The position numbers and the translations under genes were made by a program. Source: Mycobacteriales bacterium (GTDB taxonomy: Bacteria; Actinomycetota; Actinomycetes; Mycobacteriales; CADCTP01). Taken from it: 33,403 bases of DNA. This document shows positions 1 through 7,105 of this stretch, in pieces; position 1 is the stretch's first letter, and every line of letters begins with the position of its first letter. The DNA lies in the NCBI GenBank assembly GCA_035995165.1, contig DASYKU010000133.1, positions 1 through 33,403 on the forward strand, in the 5' to 3' direction. A model generated the notes under the pieces. The model saw nothing but the letters and a program-made list of their open reading frames with translations, searched no databases and was not told where the DNA came from.

Positions 1-911
1 ACTGCTGGATGTGCACCCGCGGGCTGTTCGCGCAGTGCGAAACGACCCAGGTCCGAGCGCAGGGCAAGGGGGCTTCCCTGTTCGGGTACACCTCTCTCTA
101 CGGTTCAGTGCCCGGTGGGCAGGCCGAATACCTACGCGTCCCGCAGGCCCAATTCGGCCCGATCAAAATTCCCGACGGGGTCCCGGACGAGCAATACCTC
201 TACCTGTCTGACATCTTGCCCACCGCCTACCAGGCCGTGGCCTACGCCGACGTGCCCGAGGGCGGCACCCTGGCCGTGCTGGGCCTGGGGCCGGTCGGGC
301 AGCTGGCGGCGCGGATCGCCCGGTACCGGGGCGTGCCCCGGGTGATCGGCGTCGACCCGGTGCCGGAACGCCGCGCGGCGGTCGGCCGGTTCGGGGCAGA
401 GACCCTGGACCCGGACCAGCTCGACAACACCGCGGCCACCCTGATCGACCTGGTCAGCGGGCGGGGACCGGATGCGGTCATCGACGCGGTCGGCATGGAG
501 GCCCACGGCGCCCCGGTCGCGAAGGCGGCACAGGCGGCGGTCGGGCTGCTGCCGGACGCGGCCGCGCGGGCGCTGACCGACCGGGTCGCGATCGACCGGC
601 TGACCGCGCTGCACGCGGCGGTCAAGGGCGTCCGGCGCGGCGGCACCGTCTCGGTCAGCGGCGTGTACGGCGGCGAGGTCGACCCGATGCCGATGATGGA
701 GATGTTCGACCGCGGCGTGCAGCTGCGGATGGGCCAGGCCCACGTCCGGCGCTGGATCGACGACATCCTCCCGCTCGTGCTCGATGACGCCGACCCGCTC
801 GGCACCGAGGACCTCGCCACCCACGTGCTGCCGCTCGACGAGGCCCCCCGCGCCTACGAGATGTTCCAGAAGAAGCAGGACTCCTGCATCAAGGTGCTGC
901 TCACCCCGTGA
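1..911 (+). CDS. Zinc-dependent alcohol dehydrogenase, 5' end outside window
   Basis: Medium-chain dehydrogenase/reductase; it would oxidise an alcohol or aldehyde adduct with NAD(P) in the cytosol. The reading frame is open from the left edge, so the N-terminus with the first catalytic zinc ligands is missing. The first visible residues, C-W-M-C-T-R-G-L-F-A-Q-C, carry three of the four structural-zinc cysteines of this family. The Rossmann nucleotide-binding turn follows (VLGLGPVGQLAA, about residue 95 of the visible part), and the C-terminal catalytic half is intact. The formaldehyde dehydrogenase-like subfamily fits best because of the long insert after the PVGQ turn. The stop overlaps the next start as GTGA, so it is translationally coupled to the SDR gene. 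The substrate is unknown. Confidence 0.9.
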   Translation, partial: CWMCTRGLFAQCETTQVRAQGKGASLFGYTSLYGSVPGGQAEYLRVPQAQFGPIKIPDGVPDEQYLYLSDILPTAYQAVAYADVPEGGTLAVLGLGPVGQLAARIARYRGVPRVIGVDPVPERRAAVGRFGAETLDPDQLDNTAATLIDLVSGRGPDAVIDAVGMEAHGAPVAKAAQAAVGLLPDAAARALTDRVAIDRLTALHAAVKGVRRGGTVSVSGVYGGEVDPMPMMEMFDRGVQLRMGQAHVRRWIDDILPLVLDDADPLGTEDLATHVLPLDEAPRAYEMFQKKQDSCIKVLLTP

Positions 912-1855
912 GCAGCCGGGTCATCGTGATCACCGGCGCGTCCAGCGGCATCGGGCGCGCGACCGCGCTGGCCTGCGCCCGGCGCGGGGACCGGGTCGTG
1001 CTCGCGGCCCGGTCCCCGGAGGGCCTGGCCGCGGCCGAACGGGAGTGCCGGGCGACCGGCGCCGAGACCCTGGTCGTCCCGACCGACGTCAGTGACGCCG
1101 ACGCGGTCGACGCGCTGCTCGCGGTCGCCGCGACGCGGTTCGGCCGGGTGGACGCGGTCGTCCACTCGGTGACCGTCGTCGCGTACGGGCGGTTCGAGGA
1201 CGTGCCGGTCGAGGTGTTCGACCGGGCGGTGGAGATCACGCTCATCGGAGCCGCGAACGTGGCCCGCGCGGCGCTGCGGGAGTTCCGCGCCTGTGGCCGG
1301 GGCCGGCTGGTGATCGTCGGTTCACTGCTGGGGAAGATCGCCGCTCCGTACATGAGCTCGTACGTGGCGGCGAAGTGGGGCCTGCACGGGCTGGCCCGGA
1401 CGCTGCAGATCGAGGCCCGGCAGACGCGCGGGATCGACATCAGCCTGGTGTCGCCGGGTGGCGTGGACACGCCGGTGTACAGCCAGGCCGCCAGCTACCT
1501 CGGCCGCGGCGGGCGGCCACCGCCGCCGGTGGACCCACCGGAGAAGGTGGCCCGGGCGATCCTGCGCGCGCTGGACCGGCCGCGCCGGGACGTCTCGGTC
1601 GGTGTGGCCAACCCGGTGGTGATCCTCGGTTTCCGCGCGCTGCCCGCGGTGTACGACCGGATGGTCGGGCCGCTGATGCGCGCCGGCGGGCTGGGCCGGC
1701 AGCGGGTCGAGGACCACGACGGCAACGTGCTCGACCCGCAGCCGGCGGGCGAGGCGACGCACGGACGCTGGGGCCGGCACTGGCTGCGGCCGGTCGGCCT
1801 GGGCGCAGCGGCCGGCGCCGCAGTTCTCTATGGCACGAGGAGGAGTGGACGGTGA
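908..1855 (+). CDS. SDR family oxidoreductase with C-terminal extension
   Basis: Classical short-chain dehydrogenase/reductase of 315 aa. The cofactor motif TGASSGIG lies at about residues 9-16, and the catalytic Ser and Tyr-x3-Lys (YVAAK) at about residues 138-160. It would act on an alcohol/ketone pair with NAD(P). It is about 60 aa longer than the 250 aa core: the extra C-terminus has a hydrophobic Ala/Gly-rich segment near the end (LGAAAGAAVLYG), suggesting membrane association. The GTG start overlaps the dehydrogenase stop, and its own stop overlaps the next GTG, so three genes form one coupled operon. The substrate cannot be read from sequence. Confidence 0.92.
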   Translation: MSSRVIVITGASSGIGRATALACARRGDRVVLAARSPEGLAAAERECRATGAETLVVPTDVSDADAVDALLAVAATRFGRVDAVVHSVTVVAYGRFEDVPVEVFDRAVEITLIGAANVARAALREFRACGRGRLVIVGSLLGKIAAPYMSSYVAAKWGLHGLARTLQIEARQTRGIDISLVSPGGVDTPVYSQAASYLGRGGRPPPPVDPPEKVARAILRALDRPRRDVSVGVANPVVILGFRALPAVYDRMVGPLMRAGGLGRQRVEDHDGNVLDPQPAGEATHGRWGRHWLRPVGLGAAAGAAVLYGTRRSGR

Positions 1856-2340
1856 GCGGAACGTTCCCGGAGCGGACGGTGGCGACGGTTCGGCGGACGA
1901 TCGCGGCGCCGCCGGAGGACGTCTGGTCGGTGCTGGCCGACGGCTGGTCGTTCGCGGTCTGGGTGGTCGGCGCCTGCCGGGTCCGCAACGTCGACCCGGA
2001 CTGGCCCGATCCGGGCGAGGCCATCCACCACTCGTTCGGGATCTGGCCGGCGCTGGTGAACGACGACACCGTCGTGGTCTCGGCCGAGCCCGCCCGCGAG
2101 CTGGTGCTGCGGGCCAAGGCCTGGCCGGCGGGCGAGGCGGTCGTCCGCCTCGAGCTGACCCCGGACGGGCCCGGCGCGACGCTGGTGACGATCCAGGAGG
2201 ACGCGACCGCCGGCCCCGTGCTGCTGCTCCCCGCGCCGCTGCGCCGCCTCGCCCTGCATCCCCGCAACGTCGAGACCCTCCGCCGGTTGGCCTTCCTCGC
2301 CGAAGGCCGCCACCGCGAACGCCTCCAGCGCCGCCCGTAG
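1852..2340 (+). CDS. SRPBCC family (START-like) protein
   Basis: A 162 aa protein with the polyketide cyclase/START-like fold pattern: an N-terminal strand (ATVRRTIAAPPEDVWSVL) with the typical P-x-x-V-W helix entry, then alternating strands and a C-terminal helix with the R-N-V-E-T-L-R-R-L ending common in actinobacterial members. Such proteins form a hydrophobic ligand pocket; the ligand is unknown. The GTG start at 1852 is preceded by a strong ribosome site (gaggagg, around 1837-1843) and overlaps the SDR stop, so the three proteins are probably made together and may handle one lipophilic substrate. Confidence 0.8.
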   Translation: MSGTFPERTVATVRRTIAAPPEDVWSVLADGWSFAVWVVGACRVRNVDPDWPDPGEAIHHSFGIWPALVNDDTVVVSAEPARELVLRAKAWPAGEAVVRLELTPDGPGATLVTIQEDATAGPVLLLPAPLRRLALHPRNVETLRRLAFLAEGRHRERLQRRP

Positions 2341-2355
2341 ACCCCGGTCGCCAGG

Positions 2356-2990
2356 TCAGGCGGTGGCGCGGCGCCCGGTGAGGGCGGTACGGGGGGCGAG
2401 GGCCGGGCTGCCGGTGCCGGTGCCGGCGGGGAGTGCGGCGAGGAACTCGCGGAGCACGTCGGCGGTCGAGCGGGCCGGGCTCCAGCCGAGCGCGCGGGCC
2501 CTGCCGGTGTGCATGATCGGCGCGTTCGCAGCCGTTCGACCGCCGCCTTCTGCCGGCTGTACGTCGAGCTCGGGATGCCGGTCGTGGCCCAGCTCTCGTC
2601 CCGCGGCTGATCCCCCGGCGACGGCGCGTAGGCCCCGATCGAGGACGAGTAGGCCAGCCGCGGCACGCCGGCCGCGAGCACCGCGTCCAGCACCGCCCGG
2701 GTACCGCCGACGTTGACCCGCTCCAGCGCCGCCGTGTCCCAGCTCGGCTGCAGCCGCCAGACCAGCGAGACGACCGCGTCGGCGCCCGCGACCACGCCGG
2801 TCAGGCGTTCGACCGCGGCCGGGGCGGACACGTCGACCGCCTCCCAGCCGATCCCGTCGTACGGCCGGCCGGCGCCCGTCGGCGGCCGGCGGGCCACGCC
2901 GATGATCTCGTCCACCGCCGGGTCCGCGCCGAGCCGCCGCAGCACGGCCGTACCCACGTTCCCGCTCGCCCCGATCACGACCACTCGCAC
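2356..2990 (-). pseudogene. NAD-dependent epimerase/dehydratase, internally deleted
   Basis: The minus strand encodes a clear extended-SDR N-terminus (RVVVIGASGNVG, then the SSSIGAY segment and Y-S-R-Q-K containing the catalytic Tyr-x3-Lys) up to about position 2545. The frame then becomes nonsense. The family's C-terminal end is in another frame just downstream: A-N-A-P-I-M-H-T-G-R-A-R-A-L-G-W, then a DVLREFLAALP-like helix, ending at 2356. The middle of about 100-150 residues (substrate-binding part) is absent. The repeated gaacg either side of the join (around 2523-2540) is possible deletion microhomology. A functional short protein is unlikely. The GTG start at 2990 is a choice among several. 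Confidence 0.75.
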
Positions 2991-3120
2991 GAACCCGCCC
3001 AACCCCGCCGGGCCCGGATCACGCCGGGGGTTGGCCTTGGGCGTGGGTGGCGATATCTTGGACGTCCAGGATGGCGGTGGGGCTCGCCGACAACCGCGGC
3101 ATCGATGCCGACAACAGTCC

Positions 3121-3138
3121 CTACACCTTCAGGTGTAG
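3121..3138. promoter_or_regulatory. Perfect palindrome overlapping the recombinase ribosome site
   Basis: ctacacct-tc-aggtgtag is a perfect 8 bp inverted repeat with a 2 bp centre. Its right arm runs into the Shine-Dalgarno sequence taggagg (3136-3142) of the TTG-started recombinase gene at 3148. It could be an operator, a recombinase crossover site, or an RNA hairpin that hides the ribosome site. Confidence 0.6.
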
Positions 3139-3147
3139 GAGGCCGTC

Positions 3148-3771
3148 TTGGTACAGGGATCCCAGCCCGGTCGAGCCGTCGGGTACGCCCGCCGGTCGCC
3201 GAGCGGGCCGCCGCTGGAGCGGCAGCTGCGCCTGCTCGCCGAGGCCGGCTGCACGACGACGTTCGCCGACACCACCCTCGGGCGGACCACCGGGCGGCCC
3301 GAGCTGACCGCCTGCCTGGCGGCCCTGCGGCCGGGCGACACGCTGGTGGTCCCGAGCCTGGAACGGCTCACCCGCTCCGTGCACGAGCTCATCCGCGTCG
3401 TCGACGATCTGCGCGATCGGGACGTCGGCTTCCGCGCCCTCAAGGAGGGGCTGGACACGACGGCCGGCGACGGCCGGCTGGTGTTCCCGGTCTTCGCCGC
3501 GCTGGCCGGCATGGTCCGGGAGGCCGGCGCGCAGGGCGCCCGCGAGGGGCTGGCCGTCGCCCGGGCCAACGGGCAGCGACTCGGCCGTCCGCCGGTGCTC
3601 ACCGCGGACCAGGTCGAGCACGCCCGCCGCCTGCTGCGCGAGCCGGACAGCACGGTGGCCTCGATCGCCCGGCAGCTGGGCGTGAGCCGCTCGACGGTCT
3701 ACCGCGCGCTTCCCGAGCTCACAGGCCGGGGAACCGGCGCTCGGATGGCGGGACCCAGGAACTGCTCGTAG
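3148..3771 (+). CDS. Small serine recombinase (resolvase/invertase family)
   Basis: A 207 aa protein with an N-terminal resolvase domain (about residues 10-145) and a C-terminal helix-turn-helix (VASIARQLGVSRSTVYRAL, about 170-188). The nucleophile Ser follows G-Y-A-R-R, and the arginine pair is visible in LERLTRS. The GLDTTAGDGRLVFPVFAALA block is family-typical. The helix usually reading E-R-x-L-I-x-E-R-T is changed to R-E-A-G-A-Q-G-A-R-E-G, so recombination activity is uncertain. TTG is chosen because an ideal taggagg sits 5 nt upstream and no ATG or GTG is placed as well. It lies just before the sigma-factor gene in the same direction. No transposon ends were found around it. Confidence 0.88.
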   Translation: MVQGSQPGRAVGYARRSPSGPPLERQLRLLAEAGCTTTFADTTLGRTTGRPELTACLAALRPGDTLVVPSLERLTRSVHELIRVVDDLRDRDVGFRALKEGLDTTAGDGRLVFPVFAALAGMVREAGAQGAREGLAVARANGQRLGRPPVLTADQVEHARRLLREPDSTVASIARQLGVSRSTVYRALPELTGRGTGARMAGPRNCS

Positions 3772-3822
3772 AGTCTGCGGTGGTTGATGCGCCAGCCCTG
3801 GTCCTTTTCTCGGAGCTGGAGA

Positions 3823-4587
3823 ATGATGACGATCACCCTCGACCGCACCGCCGAGCGAGATGCGACCCGGGCCCGGTTCGTCCGGCTGGCCGAGCTGACG
3901 GAGCCCGGCTCGGAACGGGACCGGCTGCGGCACGAGCTCGTCCAGCAGCACCTGCCCCTGGTCCGCTACTTCGCCCGCCGGTACGCCGATCGCGGCGAGC
4001 CGATGGACGACCTCCTCCAGGCCGGCGCGATGGGTCTGATCAAGGCGGTGGACCGGTTCGACCCCGGCCGCGGCCTGGAGTTCTCGACGTACGCGGCGCC
4101 GACGATCCTGGGCGAGATCCGCCGGCACTTCCGAGACCGCACCTGGGCCGTGCACGTGAACCGGGGTCTGCAGGAGCTGAGCATCGAGGTGACCCGCACC
4201 GCGGGAGAGCTGACCCAGGAACTGAACCGGGCCCCGAGCGTCGCCGAGCTCGCCGTCCGCACGGGCCGGACGGAGGAGGAGGTGCTGGAGGCGCTGGCCA
4301 GCGCGCACGCCTACACCGCCGACTCGCTGGAGGCACCGACCGGCGAGGACCGCACCCTCGGCGACAGCATCGGCGGCGAGGACCAGGCCCTGGTGAACGT
4401 CGAGCTGCACGAGTCGCTCGGCCCCGCCCTGGCCACCCTGCCGGAGCGGGAACGGCGGATCCTGCAGCTGCGCTTCTACGGCAACCAGACCCAGTCCCAG
4501 ATCGCGGCCCAGCTCGGCATCTCCCAGATGCACGTCTCCCGGCTGCTGTCCCGGACCCTGGCCCAGCTGCGCCAGCAACTCACCTGA
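3823..4587 (+). CDS. SigB/SigF-family RNA polymerase sigma factor
   Basis: Group 3 sigma-70 factor, 254 aa, directing RNA polymerase to stress or developmental promoters. Region 2 (LPLVRYFARRYADRG ... AGAMGLIKAVDRFDPGRG ... FSTYA) contacts core and the -10; region 3 follows (SVAELAVRTGRTEEEVLEAL); region 4 (LPERERRILQLRFYGNQTQSQIAAQLGISQMHVSRLLSRTL) binds the -35. This layout is that of SigB/SigF/SigG proteins. ATG 3823 is chosen for the ggag at 3812-3815; frame-matched starts exist at 3784-3787 (longer) and 3826. No RsbW-like anti-sigma or RsbV-like antagonist gene is adjacent, unlike many sigB loci. SigB-type sites precede several nearby genes. Confidence 0.93.
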   Translation: MMTITLDRTAERDATRARFVRLAELTEPGSERDRLRHELVQQHLPLVRYFARRYADRGEPMDDLLQAGAMGLIKAVDRFDPGRGLEFSTYAAPTILGEIRRHFRDRTWAVHVNRGLQELSIEVTRTAGELTQELNRAPSVAELAVRTGRTEEEVLEALASAHAYTADSLEAPTGEDRTLGDSIGGEDQALVNVELHESLGPALATLPERERRILQLRFYGNQTQSQIAAQLGISQMHVSRLLSRTLAQLRQQLT

Positions 4588-4607
4588 CCGCGGTTTCCTC
4601 GCCGCGG
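4588..4607. terminator. Weak hairpin after the sigma-factor gene
   Basis: ccgcgg, eight bases, then ccgcgg directly after the sigma-factor stop. The stem is only 6 bp, there is no T-run, and it overlaps the predicted CDGSH promoter, so it may not terminate. Confidence 0.3.
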
Positions 4608-4616
4608 CGCGGGTAG
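4593..4616 (+). promoter_or_regulatory. Predicted SigB/SigF-type promoter of the CDGSH gene
   Basis: GTTT (4593-4596), 14 bases, GGGTAG (4611-4616) closely matches the known GTTT-N14/16-GGGTA(T/C) promoters of this sigma group. The start point would fall about 4622-4625, almost at the ATG (4627), giving a nearly leaderless mRNA. The sigma-factor gene ends 5 bases upstream of the -35. Confidence 0.6.
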
Positions 4617-4626
4617 GGCCCGGCTC

Positions 4627-4863
4627 ATGGACGGGGAGAGCGTGACGATCACGGCGTACGAGGACGGGCCGCTGCTGGTGCGGGGTCCGGTGACGTTCCT
4701 CACCCAGGACGGCCGGACGATCGAGCCCGGGCGGTCGACCGTGGCGCTGTGCCGGTGCGGGAAGTCGGCGAGCAAGCCGTTCTGTGACGGCACGCACAAG
4801 GTGGCGCGTTTCCGCGCCCCGTCGGGTCCGGACCCGAGCCGCCCGGCGCCCGCGGCCGACTAG
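4627..4863 (+). CDS. CDGSH iron-sulfur domain protein
   Basis: A 78 aa protein with the complete CDGSH cluster motif: C-R-C-G-K-S-A-S-K-P-F-C-D-G-T-H at about residues 46-61, in which three Cys and one His hold a [2Fe-2S] cluster. Bacterial members are small soluble redox or Fe-S transfer proteins. The upstream half has the beta-rich GPLLVRGPVTF...DGRTIEPG segment usual in the family. There is no good ribosome site, in line with leaderless expression from the promoter just upstream. It converges on the iron-containing redox enzyme gene, a plausible functional partner. The exact partner and role are unknown. Confidence 0.92.
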   Translation: MDGESVTITAYEDGPLLVRGPVTFLTQDGRTIEPGRSTVALCRCGKSASKPFCDGTHKVARFRAPSGPDPSRPAPAAD

Positions 4864-4892
4864 CCTGTCCGGACAGGCTTCTGTCCGGACAG
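4863..4892. terminator. Tandem palindromes between convergent genes (bidirectional terminator or operator)
   Basis: Two copies of the perfect palindrome ctgtccggacag lie at 4865-4876 and 4881-4892, 16 bp apart; the first extends to gcctgtccggacaggc (4863-4878). They fill the gap between the CDGSH stop and the iron-redox enzyme stop. A bidirectional terminator is the simplest reading, but the same half-site reappears at the other end of the iron-redox gene. Confidence 0.55.
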
Positions 4893-4898
4893 GATTCG

Positions 4899-5936
4899 TC
4901 AGGCCGATTCGGCGATGTCCTCCGGCGACCCGCGCAGCGAGGTCGACCCTGTCCTCCAGCAGGCGAGGAGGTGTTCCGCGAGCCGGGCGTCGAGCGTCAG
5001 ACAGGTCGCCGCGCCGGCCAGGATGTCAGCGGCGAGCTCCGGCTCGGCCTTGGCGAGCGCACCGCACAGGTCGTGCGCGGCGATCTGCTCGTGCACGGCG
5101 TCGGCCTCGACGTGCTCGTCGAAGAAGCGGGTGGCGACCGGGCCGAGTCCGAGCCGGCGCAGACCGGCGCCGTAGCGGCGCATCGGCAGCGAGGACGTCA
5201 TCTCCAGCGCGGCCAGATGCCCGGCGATCGCCCCGCGCCGGCTGCGGTGCAGACCGAAGTAGGACGCGGTCACGCTGCTGGCCAGCGTGACCGCCGGCAC
5301 CAGGTCGGCGTACGCGCCGTACCCGTCGTCCAGGCCGGCCTCCCGCATCGCGTCGGCGAAGAGCCGGGCGTGCATGCGCTCCGGCCGGCCGCCGCCGTAC
5401 TCGTCTATCTGCACCTCGACCAGCGCCGCCTTCGGGCCACCGGCCAGCCGCGGGATCGCCCAGGTGTGCGGGTCGGCTTCCTTCAGCTGGTAGATCGAAC
5501 GGTGCACGAGCAGCTCCCGGACCTGACCGAGGTCGGCGCGACGCTGGACGTACGCGGCCAGCGCGGGACCGTCGTCGGCCGCGACCAGGTCGGCCAATGC
5601 CCGCGGCACGTCGGCCGGGGCCACGTCGGGGACGGCGACCAGGGCCCGCAGGGCGGTGTCGAGCCGCGCCTCCAGCACCGCCCGGTATGCCAGCAGCGAC
5701 GGCTCCCACTCCCAGTCGTCGTCGACGCCGGCGAACCCGCGGTAGTGCAGCTCGTAGCAGACGTGCAGGGCGAGCAGCAGATCGCCGTCGTCCAGTACGT
5801 CGGCCCGGGGCCGCCGGCTCGGCGACGGACCGTCGAATCGGTGCGGCGGCCGCACCACGGCCGCCAGCACGGCGGCGCTGACCGGCCCGCGCGGAACGGG
5901 AAGCGGAGCCCGCACCGACCCGACGACTGCACTCAT
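4899..5936 (-). CDS. Iron-containing redox enzyme family protein (haem-oxygenase-like fold)
   Basis: A 345 aa, mostly helical protein resembling the haem-oxygenase-like di-iron superfamily (iron-containing redox enzyme family). Likely metal ligands are the conserved Glu and His residues in ALHVCYELHYRGFA, EVQIDEYGGG...RMHARLF, and HVEADAVHEQIAAHD. The family includes non-haem iron oxidases/oxygenases with varied substrates; none can be assigned. The ATG at 5936 has a ribosome site (gggag). The upstream region has an inverted repeat and a SigB-like promoter. It converges on the CDGSH gene, suggesting that the Fe-S protein could supply electrons or report iron/redox state to this enzyme (inference). 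Confidence 0.82.
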   Translation of the reverse strand: MSAVVGSVRAPLPVPRGPVSAAVLAAVVRPPHRFDGPSPSRRPRADVLDDGDLLLALHVCYELHYRGFAGVDDDWEWEPSLLAYRAVLEARLDTALRALVAVPDVAPADVPRALADLVAADDGPALAAYVQRRADLGQVRELLVHRSIYQLKEADPHTWAIPRLAGGPKAALVEVQIDEYGGGRPERMHARLFADAMREAGLDDGYGAYADLVPAVTLASSVTASYFGLHRSRRGAIAGHLAALEMTSSLPMRRYGAGLRRLGLGPVATRFFDEHVEADAVHEQIAAHDLCGALAKAEPELAADILAGAATCLTLDARLAEHLLACWRTGSTSLRGSPEDIAESA

Positions 5937-5963
5937 GAACTCTCCCGTTCCCCGACCGGCGAC

Positions 5964-5992
5964 CTGTCCGGGCCGACACCCTGCCCGGACAG
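5964..5992. promoter_or_regulatory. Inverted repeat upstream of the iron-redox gene
   Basis: ctgtccggg (5964-5972), 11 bases, cccggacag (5984-5992): a perfect 9 bp inverted repeat 28 bp upstream of the ATG at 5936. It overlaps the predicted promoter -10, as a repressor site would. Its half-site ctgtccgg is the one repeated at 4865-4892 beyond the 3' end of the same gene. Confidence 0.5.
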
Positions 5993-6005
5993 ATCCCCCC
6001 GAAAC
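5981..6005 (-). promoter_or_regulatory. Predicted SigB/SigF-type promoter of the iron-redox gene
   Basis: Read on the minus strand: GTTT (6005-6002), 15 bases, GGGCAG (5986-5981). The -10 deviates from GGGTAT at two places, so support comes mainly from the recurrence of the same GTTT-N15-GGGCAG pattern at 8849-8873 and from the nearby sigma gene. Confidence 0.4.
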
Positions 6006-6015
6006 CGGCCGGCCG

Positions 6016-6045
6016 CCGGGGTGACCGCACGTTCGGTCACCCCGG
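6016..6045 (-). terminator. Terminator hairpin of the envelope-stress operon
   Basis: ccggggtgaccg (6016-6027), a 6-base loop, cggtcaccccgg (6034-6045): a perfect 12 bp stem starting 14 bases after the DUF3618 stop at 6060. There is no U-run, as is common for actinobacterial hairpin terminators. Confidence 0.75.
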
Positions 6046-6059
6046 CTTGACGTGGCCGT

Positions 6060-6695
6060 TCAGTGGGAGGTCGGGGCCTGCTCGCGGACCTGGCCGCCGG
6101 CCTCCTGCGCCGTGTCCTTGACGTCCCCGGCGGCCGACTGCGCGTCGGCCTTCACCGTGCCGGCGGCGTCGGCAGCGGTCTCCTTCACCGACTGGACCGC
6201 CTGCTGCGCCGGCTCCTGCAGGTTGTCCTTCACCTCCGACAGCACCGCTCCGGCCTGTTGCCCGACCGCCTGCACGGCCGGCTGGGCCTGCTCCTTCGCG
6301 GCCTGCGCCAGCTCGCGTTCCCGCTGCGAGGCCGGCAGCAGCGAGGACACCAGCCAGCCGACGCCGAACGCGATCAGCCCGGCCGCGAGAGGATTGCCCT
6401 GCGCCTGCCGGCGGGCCGCCTGCGCCGTGGACGACGCGGTGTCGTTCACCGTGCCGGCGGCGTTCTGCATCCCCGACTGCACGCTGGACGCGGCGCCGGG
6501 CAGGCCGTCCCCGGTCGAGGAGTCGCCACCCATCACCTTGTCCTTCAGGCCGCCGATGGCGTCCTTGGTCTTGTCGACCCGGCGGCCCACCACCCGCGAC
6601 GGCGACACCTTCTCGGTGAGCGCGTCCACGTCGGTGCCGAGATCTCGGCGGGTCCGGTCGATCTCGCGCCTCAGCTGTTCCGATTCTTCGCCCAC
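6060..6695 (-). CDS. DUF3618 domain membrane-associated protein
   Basis: A 211 aa protein. The N-terminus (S-E-Q-L-R-R-E-I-D-R-T-R-R-D-L-G-x-D-V-D-A-L-T-E-K-V-S-P) is the diagnostic DUF3618 helix. One membrane segment follows (NPLAAGLIAFGVGWLVSSLLP, about residues 100-121), then a long Ala/Gln/Lys amphipathic helix (about 122-205) like those of LEA-type or apolipoprotein-like stress proteins. The GTG start at 6695 has a good aaggagg 7 bases upstream (6703-6709) and lies inside the end of the preceding gene (25-base overlap). It is last in a three-gene operon. Function is unknown; association with the membrane under stress is inferred. Confidence 0.88.
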   Translation of the reverse strand: MGEESEQLRREIDRTRRDLGTDVDALTEKVSPSRVVGRRVDKTKDAIGGLKDKVMGGDSSTGDGLPGAASSVQSGMQNAAGTVNDTASSTAQAARRQAQGNPLAAGLIAFGVGWLVSSLLPASQRERELAQAAKEQAQPAVQAVGQQAGAVLSEVKDNLQEPAQQAVQSVKETAADAAGTVKADAQSAAGDVKDTAQEAGGQVREQAPTSH

Positions 6696-7105
6696 TGGAC
6701 GTCCTCCTTCAGCGTCTCGATGGTCTGTTCCGGCTTCGGGTTGAGCTGCTGGAGCTGTTTGCGGCCCACGACGAACAGGACCGCGGCGACGGCGCCGAGC
6801 ACGACCGCCGTGATCAGGGCGGCCCATCCGATCGGCATCACCGCGTCCAGCGCGAACATCAGCGTCAGGGCCAGGAAGACCAGCACCAGGTAGCCGACCG
6901 CACCCGCGCCGGCGAGCATGCCGCTCGCCTTGCCGGCCTTGGTGGCCTCCTCCTTGATCTCGACCTTGGCCAGCTCGACCTCCTGCCGCATCAGCGTGGA
7001 CAGGTCGGTGGTCACCTTGCCGAGCAGGTCGCCGACCGATCGGCCGTCGATCTCCGGCGTCACGGCGGCCGGCCCGGAGCCGGCCACCTGCGAGCCGCCG
7101 GTCAC
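6671..7105 (-). CDS. DUF1469 / actinobacterial holin-superfamily-like membrane protein
   Basis: A 144 aa protein. An N-terminal amphipathic helix with the family motif L-M-R-Q-E-V-E-L-A-K-x-E-I-K-E-E (about residues 38-54) precedes two membrane segments (about 62-86 and 91-113) and a short charged tail. These are called phage holin family proteins, but the chromosomal copies sit in envelope/stress operons rather than prophages, as here. The GTG start at 7105 overlaps the upstream stop (GTGA), and the tail overlaps the DUF3618 gene by 25 bases, so all three genes are translationally coupled. The molecular role is unknown. Confidence 0.88.
   Translation of the reverse strand: MTGGSQVAGSGPAAVTPEIDGRSVGDLLGKVTTDLSTLMRQEVELAKVEIKEEATKAGKASGMLAGAGAVGYLVLVFLALTLMFALDAVMPIGWAALITAVVLGAVAAVLFVVGRKQLQQLNPKPEQTIETLKEDVQWAKNRNS

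Noticed and set aside
3040-3771. Transposon or integron ends around the serine recombinase
   Set aside because: No long terminal repeats, target duplications, cargo genes or base-composition change were seen; only short palindromes.
3121-4797. A 558-codon minus-strand frame across the recombinase and sigma genes
   Set aside because: Shadow of the real genes; low-complexity product without family features.
6671-7105. Prophage signature from the holin-like protein
   Set aside because: No lysin, capsid, tail or integrase genes; this holin-superfamily branch is chromosomal in actinobacteria.
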